A DNA stretch of 64,000 nucleotides from Bacterioplanoides sp965219715 (GTDB lineage: Bacteria; Pseudomonadota; Gammaproteobacteria; Pseudomonadales; Oceanobacteraceae): assembly GCF_965219715.1 (NCBI RefSeq), contig NZ_OZ244785.1:2728001-2792000 (forward strand), written 5' to 3'. Each line of letters begins with the position of its first letter. Position 1 is the first letter of the stretch. Both the position numbers and the translations under genes were made by a program. Positions 21,479 through 30,139 of the stretch are shown in pieces. Below the pieces are notes generated by a model. It was not told where the DNA came from. It saw only the letters and a list, made by a program, of their open reading frames with translations, and made no database searches.

Positions 21479-21912
21479 TATTCAACACCTTCCACATTCA
21501 GACCCATTGCACGAGCAGAACCTGCGATAGTACGCACAGCTGCGTCCATATCAGCAGCAGTCAGGTCTTTAGCCTTAACTTCTGCAATCTCTTCCAGCTG
21601 AGCACGGGTAACAGTACCCACTTTCTCAGTGTTTGGACGACCAGAACCACTCTTGATGCCCGCTGCTTTTTTCAGCAGGAAAGACGCCGGTGGAGTTTTC
21701 AGTTCAAATGAGAAACTACGGTCGTTGTATACAGAGATGATTACAGGAACTGGTGCGCCTGCTTCCAGACCTTGAGTCTGAGCGTTGAACGCTTTACAGA
21801 ATTCCATAATGTTCAGACCGTGCTGACCCAGAGCTGGACCAACTGGTGGGCTTGGGTTTGCTTTACCCGCACCAACTTGCAGCTTGATATAAGCTTCGAC
21901 TTTCTTAGCCAT
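21478..21912 (-). CDS. rplK: 50S ribosomal protein L11
   Basis: GTPase-centre protein needed for RelA activation under amino-acid starvation and for thiostrepton binding. It has 144 residues. The segment QVGAGKANPSPPVGPALGQH near the N-terminus is typical, as are the prolines around it. The 77-base leader after nusG contains a small hairpin GCC-GTAA-GGC, a possible part of the L1 binding site; that is tentative. Confidence 0.98.
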   Translation of the reverse strand: MAKKVEAYIKLQVGAGKANPSPPVGPALGQHGLNIMEFCKAFNAQTQGLEAGAPVPVIISVYNDRSFSFELKTPPASFLLKKAAGIKSGSGRPNTEKVGTVTRAQLEEIAEVKAKDLTAADMDAAVRTIAGSARAMGLNVEGVE

Positions 21913-21989
21913 GATTTACTCCAAATGGGTATAACGCCTTACGGCTTCCCGACCAGCTCCAATAAGAAGCCAGCCATTTAGTTGCATTC

Positions 21990-22526
21990 TTACGCGGATT
22001 TTTCGACCTGAGTAAACTCAAGCTCAACCGGCGTAGAACGACCGAAAATTGTAACAGCAACCTGCAGGCGGGATTTTTCGTAATCCACACCTTCAACCAC
22101 ACCATTAAAGTCGGCGAATGGGCCGTCAATAACACGAACCACTTCACCTGGCTCGTAGATGGTTTTATGCGTAGGACGCTCTGCACCATCCTGAACACGT
22201 TGCAAAATGGCATCCGCTTCACGTTCAGTGATTGGCGCTGGCTTATCAGCAGTTCCGCCGATAAAACCCATAACACGCGGAGTCTGTTTAACCAGATGCC
22301 ACGTATCATCATTCATATCCATTTGCACAAGTACGTAGCCCGGATAGAACTTACGCTCACTCTTGCGCTTTTTACCTTCACGAACCTCAACCACTTCTTC
22401 GGTTGGAACCAGAACCTCACCAAACTGGTCCTGCATATCGTGCAATTCAATACGTTCTTTTAACGTGTTCTGCACACGCTTCTCGTAACCTGAGTAGGCG
22501 TGTACCACATACCAGCGCATTGCCAT
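21990..22526 (-). CDS. nusG: Transcription termination/antitermination factor NusG
   Basis: Elongation factor that binds RNA polymerase through its N-terminal domain and Rho or S10 through its C-terminal KOW domain. It has 178 residues. RWYVVHAYSGYEKRV near the start and VRVIDGPFADFNGVVEGVDY in the KOW domain are diagnostic. Two ATG codons (22526 and 22520) are possible; GAGG lies 9 bases before the first. It is separated from secE by 11 bases. Confidence 0.97.
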   Translation of the reverse strand: MAMRWYVVHAYSGYEKRVQNTLKERIELHDMQDQFGEVLVPTEEVVEVREGKKRKSERKFYPGYVLVQMDMNDDTWHLVKQTPRVMGFIGGTADKPAPITEREADAILQRVQDGAERPTHKTIYEPGEVVRVIDGPFADFNGVVEGVDYEKSRLQVAVTIFGRSTPVELEFTQVEKSA

Positions 22527-22537
22527 ATTGTCTTACC

Positions 22538-22933
22538 TCAGCCTACGATCAGAGAAACCAACCAACCCAGCAGAGTATCCAAACCCCACAGAATCAGTGC
22601 CATCACAAAAACAACCACAACCACAATCATCGTGGTTTGCGTTGTCTCCTGGCGCGTTGGCCATACAACCTTACGACGCTCAATATTGGCTTCCTTCAAC
22701 AACTGCATAAAAGCCTGGCCTTTTACAGTTGTCACAGCGATGCCCGCAGACACCAGCATCAATACAACGACACCTAATACGCGAAACAGCAGTGGTAATT
22801 CTTCACCATTCGCTTCCTGGTACAAACCAGGAGCCATGTAATTACCCACCACAGCAGCGGCAAAAAAGGCAATCACCAACAGCCACTTAACAATATCCAG
22901 CGGCGAACTATTTGCTTTGCTTTCGGTACTCAT
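22538..22933 (-). CDS. secE: Preprotein translocase subunit SecE
   Basis: Subunit of the SecYEG channel that clamps SecY in the inner membrane. It has 131 residues with three predicted membrane segments (about residues 15-37, 48-68 and 100-128), as in E. coli, and the conserved cytoplasmic stretch ERRKVVWPTRQETTQTT before the last one. The open frame runs upstream through the tRNA-Trp gene, so the ATG at 22933, after CAGGGA, is taken as the start. Confidence 0.96.
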   Translation of the reverse strand: MSTESKANSSPLDIVKWLLVIAFFAAAVVGNYMAPGLYQEANGEELPLLFRVLGVVVLMLVSAGIAVTTVKGQAFMQLLKEANIERRKVVWPTRQETTQTTMIVVVVVFVMALILWGLDTLLGWLVSLIVG

Positions 22934-22984
22934 CACTATTCCCTGAAGCCAAAAAAGGCAGCCGAAGCTGCCATTTAGGAATGT

Positions 22985-23060
22985 TGGCAGGCCAGGAGGG
23001 ACTCGAACCCCCGACATTCGGTTTTGGAAACCGACGCTCTACCAATTGAACTACTGGCCT
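22985..23060 (-). tRNA. tRNA-Trp (anticodon CCA)
   Basis: A 76-base cloverleaf with AGGCCAG/CTGGCCT acceptor arms, encoded 3' CCA, T-arm GGTTCGAGTCC and anticodon loop reading CCA. It lies between tuf and secE and is probably on one transcript with secE-nusG. Confidence 0.97.
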
Positions 23061-23084
23061 AAAGTCACTTAATTAGGGCGCCGA

Positions 23085-23112
23085 AGTATACGGCAGATCC
23101 CTCATTAATCAA
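23085..23112 (-). promoter_or_regulatory. Promoter of tRNA-Trp-secE-nusG
   Basis: Minus-strand TTGATT (23107-23112) and TATACT (23085-23090) are spaced by 16 bases. The predicted start lies about 15-18 bases before the mature tRNA 5' end, with a GC-rich stretch (GGCGCCC) at the start region as is usual for stringently controlled genes. Confidence 0.75.
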
Positions 23113-23210
23113 GTCTTTCACCTTGATTTCTCAAGATTTTTTCACCCTTTTCGCTAAAAGCGCCAAGAGCCGGTCAAAAACGACCTTCTATTCTTTGCAA
23201 ACATTCATTC

Positions 23211-23236
23211 GGAGTGGTCACAATCGCAACCACTCC
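23211..23236 (-). terminator. Hairpin after tuf (tRNA-linked copy)
   Basis: An 8-base perfect stem GGAGTGGT/ACCACTCC with a 10-base loop lies about 25-50 bases past the tuf stop. No T run follows, so it is a poor intrinsic terminator; it may protect the 3' end of the mRNA or slow polymerase. Confidence 0.4.
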
Positions 23237-23261
23237 AGAGTGATTTCTCACTCAGCTGTTA

Positions 23262-24485
23262 TTACTCAACGATAGAAGCAACAACACCAGCACCTACAGT
23301 ACGGCCGCCTTCACGGATTGCGAAACGCAGACCTTCGTCCATCGCAATCGGAGCGATCAGAGTAACTTCCAGAGTTACGTTATCGCCTGGCATTACCATT
23401 TCAACACCTTCTGGCAGCTCAACAGCACCCGTTACGTCAGTAGTACGGAAGTAGAACTGTGGACGGTAGCCTTTGAAGAATGGCGTGTGACGGCCACCTT
23501 CGTCTTTACCCAGTACGTATACTTCAGACTTGAACTTGGTGTGAGGAGTGATAGAACCCGGCTTAGCCAGAACCTGACCACGCTCAACTTCGTCACGCTT
23601 AGTACCACGCAGCAGAACACCAACGTTCTCGCCTGCACGGCCTTCGTCCAGAATCTTACGGAACATCTCTACACCAGTACAGGTAGTAGTAGTGGTCTCT
23701 TTGATACCAACGATCGCAACTTCTTCACCAGTATTGATGATGCCGCGCTCAACACGACCAGTTACAACAGTACCACGACCCTGAATAGAGAATACGTCTT
23801 CGATTGGCATAATGAAATCGCCGTCGATCGCACGCTCTGGCTCTGGGATGTACTCGTCCAGAGTTTCTACCAGCTTCTTAACAGCAGTAGTACCCATTTC
23901 GTTGTCGTCTTCGCCGTTCAGAGCCATCAGAGCAGAACCTGGGATGATTGGCGTGTCGTCACCTGGGAAGTCGTATTCAGACAGCAGGTCACGCAGTTCC
24001 ATTTCAACCAGTTCCAGCATCTCTGCGTATTCTTCAGAGTCTGCGCCACCGCAGTCTTCAGCCAGCAGGTCAGCTTTGTTCAGGAATACCACGATGTACG
24101 GTACACCAACCTGACGAGACAGCAGGATGTGCTCACGAGTCTGAGGCATTGGGCCGTCAGTAGAACCACATACCAGGATAGCGCCGTCCATCTGAGCAGC
24201 ACCAGTGATCATGTTCTTAACATAATCCGCGTGTCCCGGGCAGTCTACGTGTGCGTAGTGACGGCTTGGGGATTCGTATTCAACGTGAGAAGTCGAGATG
24301 GTGATACCACGCTCACGCTCTTCTGGTGCGTTATCGATACCTTCGAATGCAACCAGTTCGCCGCCCCATACTTCCGCACATACGCGGGTCAGTGCTGCGG
24401 TCAGAGTGGTTTTACCATGGTCAACGTGACCGATGGTGCCTACGTTTACGTGCGGTTTGGAGCGCTCAAACGTTTCCTTTGCCAT
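23262..24485 (-). CDS. tuf: Elongation factor Tu, tRNA-linked copy
   Basis: Second EF-Tu gene, 407 residues, with the same GTPase motifs (GHVDHGKT, DCPGHADY, NKAD) and the same protein sequence as the copy at 6401-7624. The nucleotide sequences are nearly the same in the middle and differ more at the ends: for example the final codons before GAG TAA are GCT TCT ATC GTT here and GCG AGC ATC GTA in the other copy. This is the tufB position, after tRNA-Thr. A terminator-like hairpin separates it from the tRNA genes. Confidence 0.99.
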   Translation of the reverse strand: MAKETFERSKPHVNVGTIGHVDHGKTTLTAALTRVCAEVWGGELVAFEGIDNAPEERERGITISTSHVEYESPSRHYAHVDCPGHADYVKNMITGAAQMDGAILVCGSTDGPMPQTREHILLSRQVGVPYIVVFLNKADLLAEDCGGADSEEYAEMLELVEMELRDLLSEYDFPGDDTPIIPGSALMALNGEDDNEMGTTAVKKLVETLDEYIPEPERAIDGDFIMPIEDVFSIQGRGTVVTGRVERGIINTGEEVAIVGIKETTTTTCTGVEMFRKILDEGRAGENVGVLLRGTKRDEVERGQVLAKPGSITPHTKFKSEVYVLGKDEGGRHTPFFKGYRPQFYFRTTDVTGAVELPEGVEMVMPGDNVTLEVTLIAPIAMDEGLRFAIREGGRTVGAGVVASIVE

Positions 24486-24534
24486 GACTCATTTCTCTTT
24501 AGTTGAGGTTTAACAATTTCTTTTTCACATACAC

Positions 24535-24563
24535 AAAAAGGCAGACCAATGGTCTACCTTTTT
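24535..24563 (-). terminator. Terminator between tRNA-Thr and tuf
   Basis: Minus-strand AAAAAGGTAGACC and GGTCTGCCTTTTT form a 13-base stem (one T-G pair) with a 3-base loop and end in five T residues. It sits between the tRNA-Thr 3' end and the tuf start. No good promoter was seen in the 50 bases that remain before tuf, so partial read-through is likely. Confidence 0.75.
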
Positions 24564-24573
24564 GAATAAATAA

Positions 24574-24649
<76 letters not shown>

Positions 24650-24653
24650 AAAC

Positions 24654-24727
24654 TGGAGCGGGTAGCGGGAATCGAACCCGCATCATTAGCTTGGAAGGCT
24701 AAGGTTCTACCATTGAACTATACCCGC
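24654..24727 (-). tRNA. tRNA-Gly (anticodon TCC)
   Basis: A 74-base cloverleaf with acceptor GCGGGTA/TACCCGC, encoded CCA and anticodon loop CTTCCAA showing TCC. It lies 4 bases from tRNA-Thr, so the two are processed from one precursor. Confidence 0.97.
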
Positions 24728-24800
24728 AACACAACAGGTAGTTTCAATGACCAAGCCTACCTGCTTGCTCCAATAGCCGTTCCGACAGCTATCAAAATAT

Positions 24801-24884
24801 TGGTGGTGGGGGCTGGATTCGAACCAGCGAAGCTTTCGCGTCAGATTTACAGTCTGATCCCTTTGGCCGCTCGGGAACCCCACC
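24801..24884 (-). tRNA. tRNA-Tyr (anticodon GTA)
   Basis: An 84-base class II tRNA with acceptor GGTGGGG/CCCCACC, a long variable arm, encoded CCA and anticodon loop CTGTAAA showing GTA. It is the first gene of the tRNA-tuf unit. Confidence 0.97.
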
Positions 24885-24896
24885 GAAGTGGCGCGT

Positions 24897-24925
24897 ACTA
24901 TATGGTCGATACGCATACCTGTCAA
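24897..24925 (-). promoter_or_regulatory. Promoter of the tRNA(Tyr-Gly-Thr)-tuf unit
   Basis: Minus-strand TTGACA (24920-24925) and TATAGT (24897-24902) with 17 bases between them, followed by the GC-rich discriminator ACGCGCCAC. An A/T-rich stretch lies just upstream and could act as an UP element. This looks like a strong, stringently controlled stable-RNA promoter. Confidence 0.9.
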
Positions 24926-24944
24926 CAATTTTTTTACTTATTTT

Positions 24945-25643
24945 TTATCGACTTAACTCAGAAAGTTGATTCGCCGGTGAATGACCGCAGGCAGCCAGCT
25001 GCCAATCAATTGCATCATCCCCTGCACGGATGCGCTCACGCATTTTTTCATTCAGCTGAGATACCTGGGCAATCTCGACCCAAAACTCTCTCTTCGACTG
25101 GTGCATGATTTTAATCTCAACCGGAATATCAAAACCTTCCACCTTCTTTTGTAAGCCGGTTGCTGAGTTCTTATTGCGGAATAATCCCAGCGATACCCCT
25201 TCCGCTAACTCACCCTGCGTGATGATGTACGAATCGATTTTCCGCTTTTGCAGCTCTTTCAGAATGCGCAGCGCTTCTGAACGGGTCGCTCTTGGTGGCA
25301 CATGCACCCAATATTCCGATGGTTTATCAGTGGCAATATCCACCGCTTTGATAATTCCGTCGAGACCCAATGCCTCGGCGCGGGCCACCAGGTGACGTGC
25401 ATCTATCTCATCAGCGTAAGGTCCGGCGACGTAACAACTTGGCGCACGAACCTGACCTTCACCTGCCTGCTCAACCACAGCCACCAGCGGCTGCTCCAAC
25501 TCAGAGATCAGCTGTATGTGCCTGCTGCTGTCAGAAACTTCGAACTCAGCGATCATGGGTGTCTGCTCCAGAGTCTGCTGCTGCCAGAACACGGCCAGCA
25601 ACAACAGATTGGCAAACACTAGGGCAAAAAAGATCCAGCGCAT
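24945..25643 (-). CDS. SPOR-domain membrane protein
   Basis: A 232-residue protein with one N-terminal membrane segment (about residues 3-19) and a periplasmic part. The middle (CYVAGPYADEIDARHLVARA, then EYWVHVPPRATRSEALRILK) has the pattern of a SPOR domain, which binds denuded glycan strands at division sites. It is the third gene of a birA-coaX unit and overlaps coaX by 25 bases. A gene of this type lies in the same place in Pseudomonas relatives. Its precise role is not known. Confidence 0.7.
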   Translation of the reverse strand: MRWIFFALVFANLLLLAVFWQQQTLEQTPMIAEFEVSDSSRHIQLISELEQPLVAVVEQAGEGQVRAPSCYVAGPYADEIDARHLVARAEALGLDGIIKAVDIATDKPSEYWVHVPPRATRSEALRILKELQKRKIDSYIITQGELAEGVSLGLFRNKNSATGLQKKVEGFDIPVEIKIMHQSKREFWVEIAQVSQLNEKMRERIRAGDDAIDWQLAACGHSPANQLSELSR

Positions 25644-26365
25644 AAGGATTCCATACCATCAAAAACTAAATTTGGCGCAAACTGTATTTCTACATCAGCC
25701 ATGCCACTCAGCTCCAATTCACGGGCGAGCCATTCCCCATCACCACCACAAATAAACACTTTGAACTGTGGGTAGTCTGCAATCACTGAAGAAACCAGCA
25801 TCAGTAGCTGGCGCTTTACTCCGGATGACACACAACTGAGCGTATCCTGACCCGGACCAGCATGACTGGCATCTTCTTCATCCTGATAAGGATTCACCCT
25901 CTGGGTTTGCTGGAACAACGCCTGCTGAGCAAGCTGCAAACCAGGGACAATCCAGCCACCGAGATGTTGCTGCTGTTTATTCAGCAAATCAAGCGTCACC
26001 GCAGTTCCGGCATCCACCACCAGCAAGTCATCCGCCCAATGGTGCGCAGCACCGAGCATTGCCAACCAACGATCAACGCCAAGGCGCTGACTATCCTGGT
26101 AACAATGTTGAAACGCCGGATAGTCTTTTACCGGGGTTGCCAGCCAAACCAGTCGGTCGCCAAACTGATGCTCCAAAGCCTGCTTTAACCGCGGCTGATC
26201 CCGAACACTGGCAACAAGTACCCTGGCTATTTCAAAAGGCCACTGCAGCGCGGTAAACGCATTATGATCGCAACTGCCAGTCAACCACTGACCCTTATTG
26301 CGATACCCCCATTTAATCCGGGTATTACCGATATCTATAAACAGGTCATTCGACGGGGCGGACAC
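25619..26365 (-). CDS. coaX: Type III pantothenate kinase
   Basis: Catalyses ATP-dependent phosphorylation of pantothenate, the first step of coenzyme A synthesis; type III enzymes are not feedback-inhibited by CoA and need a monovalent cation. It has 248 residues with the phosphate motif DIGNTRIKWG at residues 11-20, LLVVDAGTAVTLDLL near 115 and GGWIVPGLQLAQQALF near 136. The start is GTG at 26365. It overlaps birA by 20 bases and the SPOR gene by 25 bases, which suggests tight coupling. Confidence 0.93.
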   Translation of the reverse strand: MSAPSNDLFIDIGNTRIKWGYRNKGQWLTGSCDHNAFTALQWPFEIARVLVASVRDQPRLKQALEHQFGDRLVWLATPVKDYPAFQHCYQDSQRLGVDRWLAMLGAAHHWADDLLVVDAGTAVTLDLLNKQQQHLGGWIVPGLQLAQQALFQQTQRVNPYQDEEDASHAGPGQDTLSCVSSGVKRQLLMLVSSVIADYPQFKVFICGGDGEWLARELELSGMADVEIQFAPNLVFDGMESLCAGSFLP

Positions 26366-27302
26366 TGATCTCTCCGGCCGTAATCACTTCCATACCTTTA
26401 TCAGTGTGCAGCAACAATTCGCCTTTGCGATTAACGCCCTTTACCACGCCACTCTTCTCATTGCCCGGACTGATAATACGAACTTCCTTACCCTGATAAA
26501 TATCGCGCTTCGACCAGTACTCCTGGTACGCGGCAAAGCCCTGCTTCTGAAACTCATCCAGTGCCACCAGCAACTCATTAATCAAAACACCAGCAACCTG
26601 ATTGCGCGACAACTCCGGACGAATTTGTTTTAACGCTGCCCAGGGCTGGCCAATATCGGCAGCATCTTCATCACTCAAAGCCAGATTAAGCCCAATGCCA
26701 ATCACCACCTGACAGTGACTGTTGTATTCACCAGTCACCTCGAGAAGAATGCCAGCAAGCTTTTTACCATCGGCATAAATATCATTCGGCCACTTCAGGC
26801 CAATGCCATCGATTCCCAATTTAACCAGCGCTTTTTCCACTGCAACGGCTGTTACCAGACTCAGGCCTTCGAGCGCAGCAATGCCACCGGAAAAAGAAGC
26901 CAACAGAGATAAATAGATATTTTTGCCAAACGGACTGACCCATTGCCGACCACGGCGGCCTCGCCCTGCGGCCTGCTTTTCAGCGAGCACGGCGTAGCGC
27001 TTGCCCATGTGATCAGAGGCTTTATTAAACAGGTAGGAGTTGGTGGAATCGACATCCAGCAGTATGTCGAGAATATCGAGACGCTGATTGATATGGCCAC
27101 GCACAGATTCATCATCCAGCAGCTCAATCGCATCGTGCAGGCGGTAACCTTTACCTTTGACCGATGAATAAGGGATATCCAGCTCGTCGAGCTTTTTCAG
27201 CTGCTTCCACACAGCCGCACGACTCACTCCCAGCTTTTCGCCAAGCTCTTCACCTGAATGAAACTGACCGTCCGCCAGTTGCGCTAATAATTTATTTAAC
27301 AT
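26346..27302 (-). CDS. birA: Biotin-protein ligase / biotin operon repressor
   Basis: Makes biotinyl-AMP and transfers biotin to the acetyl-CoA carboxylase carrier protein; the form with an N-terminal helix-turn-helix also represses biotin synthesis genes. It has 318 residues. The HTH lies at about residues 16-45 (GEELGEKLGVSRAAVWKQL). Catalytic motifs GRGRRGRQWVSPFGKNIYLS and KWPNDIYADGKKLAGILLEV are intact, followed by the C-terminal SH3-like domain. With the HTH present it is probably bifunctional. Confidence 0.95.
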   Translation of the reverse strand: MLNKLLAQLADGQFHSGEELGEKLGVSRAAVWKQLKKLDELDIPYSSVKGKGYRLHDAIELLDDESVRGHINQRLDILDILLDVDSTNSYLFNKASDHMGKRYAVLAEKQAAGRGRRGRQWVSPFGKNIYLSLLASFSGGIAALEGLSLVTAVAVEKALVKLGIDGIGLKWPNDIYADGKKLAGILLEVTGEYNSHCQVVIGIGLNLALSDEDAADIGQPWAALKQIRPELSRNQVAGVLINELLVALDEFQKQGFAAYQEYWSKRDIYQGKEVRIISPGNEKSGVVKGVNRKGELLLHTDKGMEVITAGEISVRPVE

Positions 27303-27369
27303 GGTTACCTCCTCCTGCCCGTCAATCGACGAGAGTTCAAACTATAACAGAAGCAGACAACCGGAGAAG

Positions 27370-27402
27370 ACGCCAGAAGTTAACTGATTCAACTTCCGGC
27401 GT
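27370..27402 (-). terminator. Hairpin between the TonB receptor and birA
   Basis: A 12-base imperfect stem ACGCCGGAAGTT/AACTTCTGGCGT with a 9-base loop lies about 55 bases past the receptor stop on the minus strand. It is followed by CTTCTCC and not a clean T run, so termination is probable but weak. Confidence 0.45.
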
Positions 27403-27457
27403 ATGAATGGTGAGTCCGGCTGACCCGTCAGATCAGCCGCACACATTTTGGTATCGA

Positions 27458-29629
27458 TCAGAAAGTAGCGTTAAACGCTAACTTAAAGCCACGACCAGGC
27501 TGAGCCACCTGATTTTTGACGAAGGAAGTGTGGTAACGGATGTCTTCGTTCAGCAGGTTGGAACCAATAAGGTCGATACGATATTGCGCGTTACTGGTAT
27601 CGATGCGATAGCTGATGCCAGCATTCAGCTGATTGTAAGAATCGGTTTCGATTTCTTTTAACGCAGTACCGTCATTAGCACGACCAAAAGTTGCCAGACG
27701 ATCCTGCTTAGCCACCAGCATATGCTGTACGAAACCACCCCAGTTAAGTGAGGCAAAGTTCACACCCAGGCCGATACGATCAGCAGGCATACGTGGTAAA
27801 TAATCGCCATTATCCAGCTTGCCACGCACGGTATCACCCATCGCAGTCAGCTGCCAGAAGCCAGCCAGTTCGTAAGCCAGCTGAAATTCAGCACCCGTCA
27901 GTGTCGCTTTATCCTGCTGGAAACGATAAGCCTGCAGCTCTTCAACTTCTAACAAGGCGCCGTTCTGGACCACCGCATTCTGGAAGATAAAGTCATCTAT
28001 CTGATTGCGATACACACTGAGCGAGCCAGTCACCAGGCCTGTGGTTTTGCGCAGCGACAGATCCACATTCAGAGCTTTCTCTTCTTTCAGGTCAGGGTTA
28101 CCGATGTCGTAACTCAGGGTTGATTCGTGCGCACCACACGAGAACAACTCTTCTGTAGCAGGCGCTCGTTTGGCAGAAGTTAACGCACCGGCCAGCTGCC
28201 AGGCATCAGTCAGCTGATAAATCGCACCGGCCGACAGGCTGACATTAGAAAAATCTTTATCTTTAACATCATTAATGGCGAAACCACATTGCGCTGCAAC
28301 GCTACCAGGCTTCTCCGGATTGTAAGATACAGAATCGTAACGAGCGCCCAATTCCAGAGTCAGCTGTTGCCATTGTTTTTCTCCCAGCCAAAACAATGCA
28401 GCATCCTGACTGTCCGTTTTTGGCACCAGGGCTTCGCCGCCAATGGCTGAGAATTCTTTCAGCGTCAGCTGACTGCCAACAACGTGCTGCAAACCGGCAA
28501 ATTCATCCAACACCAGCTCCAGACGCAGATCCTGCGACTTGTTTTTAAAGGTGGTTGGTGAATGCTCTTCGTGTTCTTCCTCTTCCTGCTCTTCTTCAGA
28601 GTGAACTTCTTCATGGCCTTCGGTGTGCTCGTAATCCGTCAGCGCCAGACGAGCGCTCAGAGATTTTGCACCCGCAAACGGGCTGGCGACTAACGCATCA
28701 AGGTCAACCCGGGTCTGCTCCAGGTCGACGCGTGCCGGGCCTTCTTCTTCGTGGTGCTCTTCTTCAGCCCCCGCTTCTTCACCTTCATGCTCCTCTTCAG
28801 CATGACCATGACCCGGCAAACCAAACTTGGCTTCCATACGGCTCACTGCGATACCGACATGGCCACCATCACCAAGCTCGTAACTTGCACCCAGAGATAA
28901 CGAACGGTTGTGATCAATATCGCTGTTTTCCTGGCGCTTACCTTCGGCTTTGTGTTGCTCAATTTCACCATTATCTTCGCGGTGAATTTCGCCGGCATCG
29001 GATGGGATACGGTAGTCGTCACTGGATATCTGCGAGGCATTTACATGCCAATGCAGTGCATCTTTTTTGCCTTCATGCTGCAGCGCGATTTCTTTGCCGT
29101 CGTTCACGCTGTTAACACCCAGACGCACCTGAGTTTCAGAACCATCATGTTCGTCTGCATGCGGAACGCGATCATCCACCACGTTAACCACACCACCAAA
29201 TGCACCATTGCCGTACAGCAAAGTCGCCGGGCCGCGCAGTACTTCAATTTGTTTGGCGCCGTGAGTATGCACAGCTACCGCGTGGTCAGGACTCACCGTG
29301 GAAGCGTCAACAGCCTCCATACCGGATTGCAATACCTTAACCCGGGCACCACCTAAACCACGGATCACCGGACGACCAACAGCTGCACCAAAGCTGGAGC
29401 TGCTGACACCGGGTTGTTGCGACAGGGTTTCCCCAAGCGATTCGGCCCGCTGGCGATCCAGTTGTTCACCGGTAAGCACTAAAGATGGCTGAATCAGTTC
29501 GTGTTGGTGTTGATTGCCCGGAGTGGCAGTTACCTCGATGGTGTCGAGTTCAGTTTCAGCCTGAGCAGTAACAGACAGGGTAAAGAAAGGCGCAGCGACT
29601 ACCGCCAGCGCTAATAAACGAATACGCAT
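27458..29629 (-). CDS. TonB-dependent receptor, ZnuD-like zinc uptake
   Basis: Outer membrane receptor of 723 residues. It has a signal peptide (about residues 1-24), a TonB-box-like segment (LDTIEVTA, near 28), a plug domain (GETLSQQPGVSSSSFGAAVG, then GRPVIRGLGGARVKVLQSG) and a 22-strand barrel ending in phenylalanine. Two extracellular loops are rich in His, Asp and Glu (GHGHAEEEHEGEEAGAEEEH near 263 and HEEVHSEEEQEEEEHEEHSP near 332), as in zinc receptors of the ZnuD group. The adjacent small His/Cys protein and a possible Zur site support zinc as the substrate, but specificity is inferred. Confidence 0.85.
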   Translation of the reverse strand: MRIRLLALAVVAAPFFTLSVTAQAETELDTIEVTATPGNQHQHELIQPSLVLTGEQLDRQRAESLGETLSQQPGVSSSSFGAAVGRPVIRGLGGARVKVLQSGMEAVDASTVSPDHAVAVHTHGAKQIEVLRGPATLLYGNGAFGGVVNVVDDRVPHADEHDGSETQVRLGVNSVNDGKEIALQHEGKKDALHWHVNASQISSDDYRIPSDAGEIHREDNGEIEQHKAEGKRQENSDIDHNRSLSLGASYELGDGGHVGIAVSRMEAKFGLPGHGHAEEEHEGEEAGAEEEHHEEEGPARVDLEQTRVDLDALVASPFAGAKSLSARLALTDYEHTEGHEEVHSEEEQEEEEHEEHSPTTFKNKSQDLRLELVLDEFAGLQHVVGSQLTLKEFSAIGGEALVPKTDSQDAALFWLGEKQWQQLTLELGARYDSVSYNPEKPGSVAAQCGFAINDVKDKDFSNVSLSAGAIYQLTDAWQLAGALTSAKRAPATEELFSCGAHESTLSYDIGNPDLKEEKALNVDLSLRKTTGLVTGSLSVYRNQIDDFIFQNAVVQNGALLEVEELQAYRFQQDKATLTGAEFQLAYELAGFWQLTAMGDTVRGKLDNGDYLPRMPADRIGLGVNFASLNWGGFVQHMLVAKQDRLATFGRANDGTALKEIETDSYNQLNAGISYRIDTSNAQYRIDLIGSNLLNEDIRYHTSFVKNQVAQPGRGFKLAFNATF

Positions 29630-29673
29630 GATTAATTTTCCCGCATGGGTTTTGTGTTTGGCTTTGTTATTTA

Positions 29674-29973
29674 TTAGTAGTTATAGGTAGAAGCCATTTG
29701 CGGCGGGGCACGCGCACCCACTCCCGCCGTAACACGTCGCGGAGCGGCAAAAGTAAGTAAAACAGAGGGAGCCAGATCAATAATCAGCGCTGGCAAGGCA
29801 ATCAGCAGTGGCGGCAGCAGACTGTTTGGATCAACCGCCTGAAGACAATATTCGCACTGCTCTGCCAGATGTTGATGGGCCAGTTGCTCATGCAAACTCT
29901 GGGCGCTGGCGAGCAGTACCAACAAGGTACTGAACAGCAGAGCTAACCAGGATGTACGACGGCGAAGTGGCAT
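29674..29973 (-). CDS. Small His/Cys protein, DUF2946-like zinc chaperone
   Basis: A 99-residue protein with one N-terminal hydrophobic segment (about residues 9-24), then a metal-binding cluster HEQLAHQHLAEQCEYC (three His, CxxC) and a C-terminal ARAPP motif typical of small proteins found beside zinc TonB receptors. A start further upstream (30066) is open, but the ATG at 29973 gives a normal signal-like N-terminus. It lies 44 bases before the receptor gene and is probably co-transcribed. A zinc-binding periplasmic role is inference from motif and neighbour. Confidence 0.65.
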   Translation of the reverse strand: MPLRRRTSWLALLFSTLLVLLASAQSLHEQLAHQHLAEQCEYCLQAVDPNSLLPPLLIALPALIIDLAPSVLLTFAAPRRVTAGVGARAPPQMASTYNY

Positions 29974-29992
29974 ACCAACTCGAAATCTTAAC

Positions 29993-30005
29993 GTTATAAG
30001 ATTAC
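29993..30005 (-). promoter_or_regulatory. Possible Zur box upstream of the zinc-uptake pair
   Basis: The plus-strand sequence GTTATAAGATTAC, 20 bases before the small His/Cys gene, resembles the core of the proteobacterial Zur palindrome (GTTATANTATAAC); the left half is exact and the right half matches 4 of 6. There is no comparable site in the 44 bases before the receptor, which fits a single control point for both genes. The match is imperfect and no regulator gene is in the window. Confidence 0.35.
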
Positions 30006-30139
30006 AAATAGTGTCACTTCGATAACTCAGAGTAAAGCCTAAGACAGGCCAGACCAGCTGGCTCAACCTGTCATTCCATTGGCACCGTGAATTTCCATTA
30101 CCGCAGAGAATCAGGGCAAGGAGCTGTCAGGGTCGACAG

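Noticed and set aside
22934..23017. N-terminal extension of SecE
   Set aside because: The extra residues are translated from the tRNA-Trp 3' part; the SecE-like N-terminus starts at 22933 with its own ribosome-binding site.
23061..23261. A second strong terminator after the tRNA-linked tuf
   Set aside because: Hairpins are present but none is followed by a T run, so only a weak hairpin is annotated.
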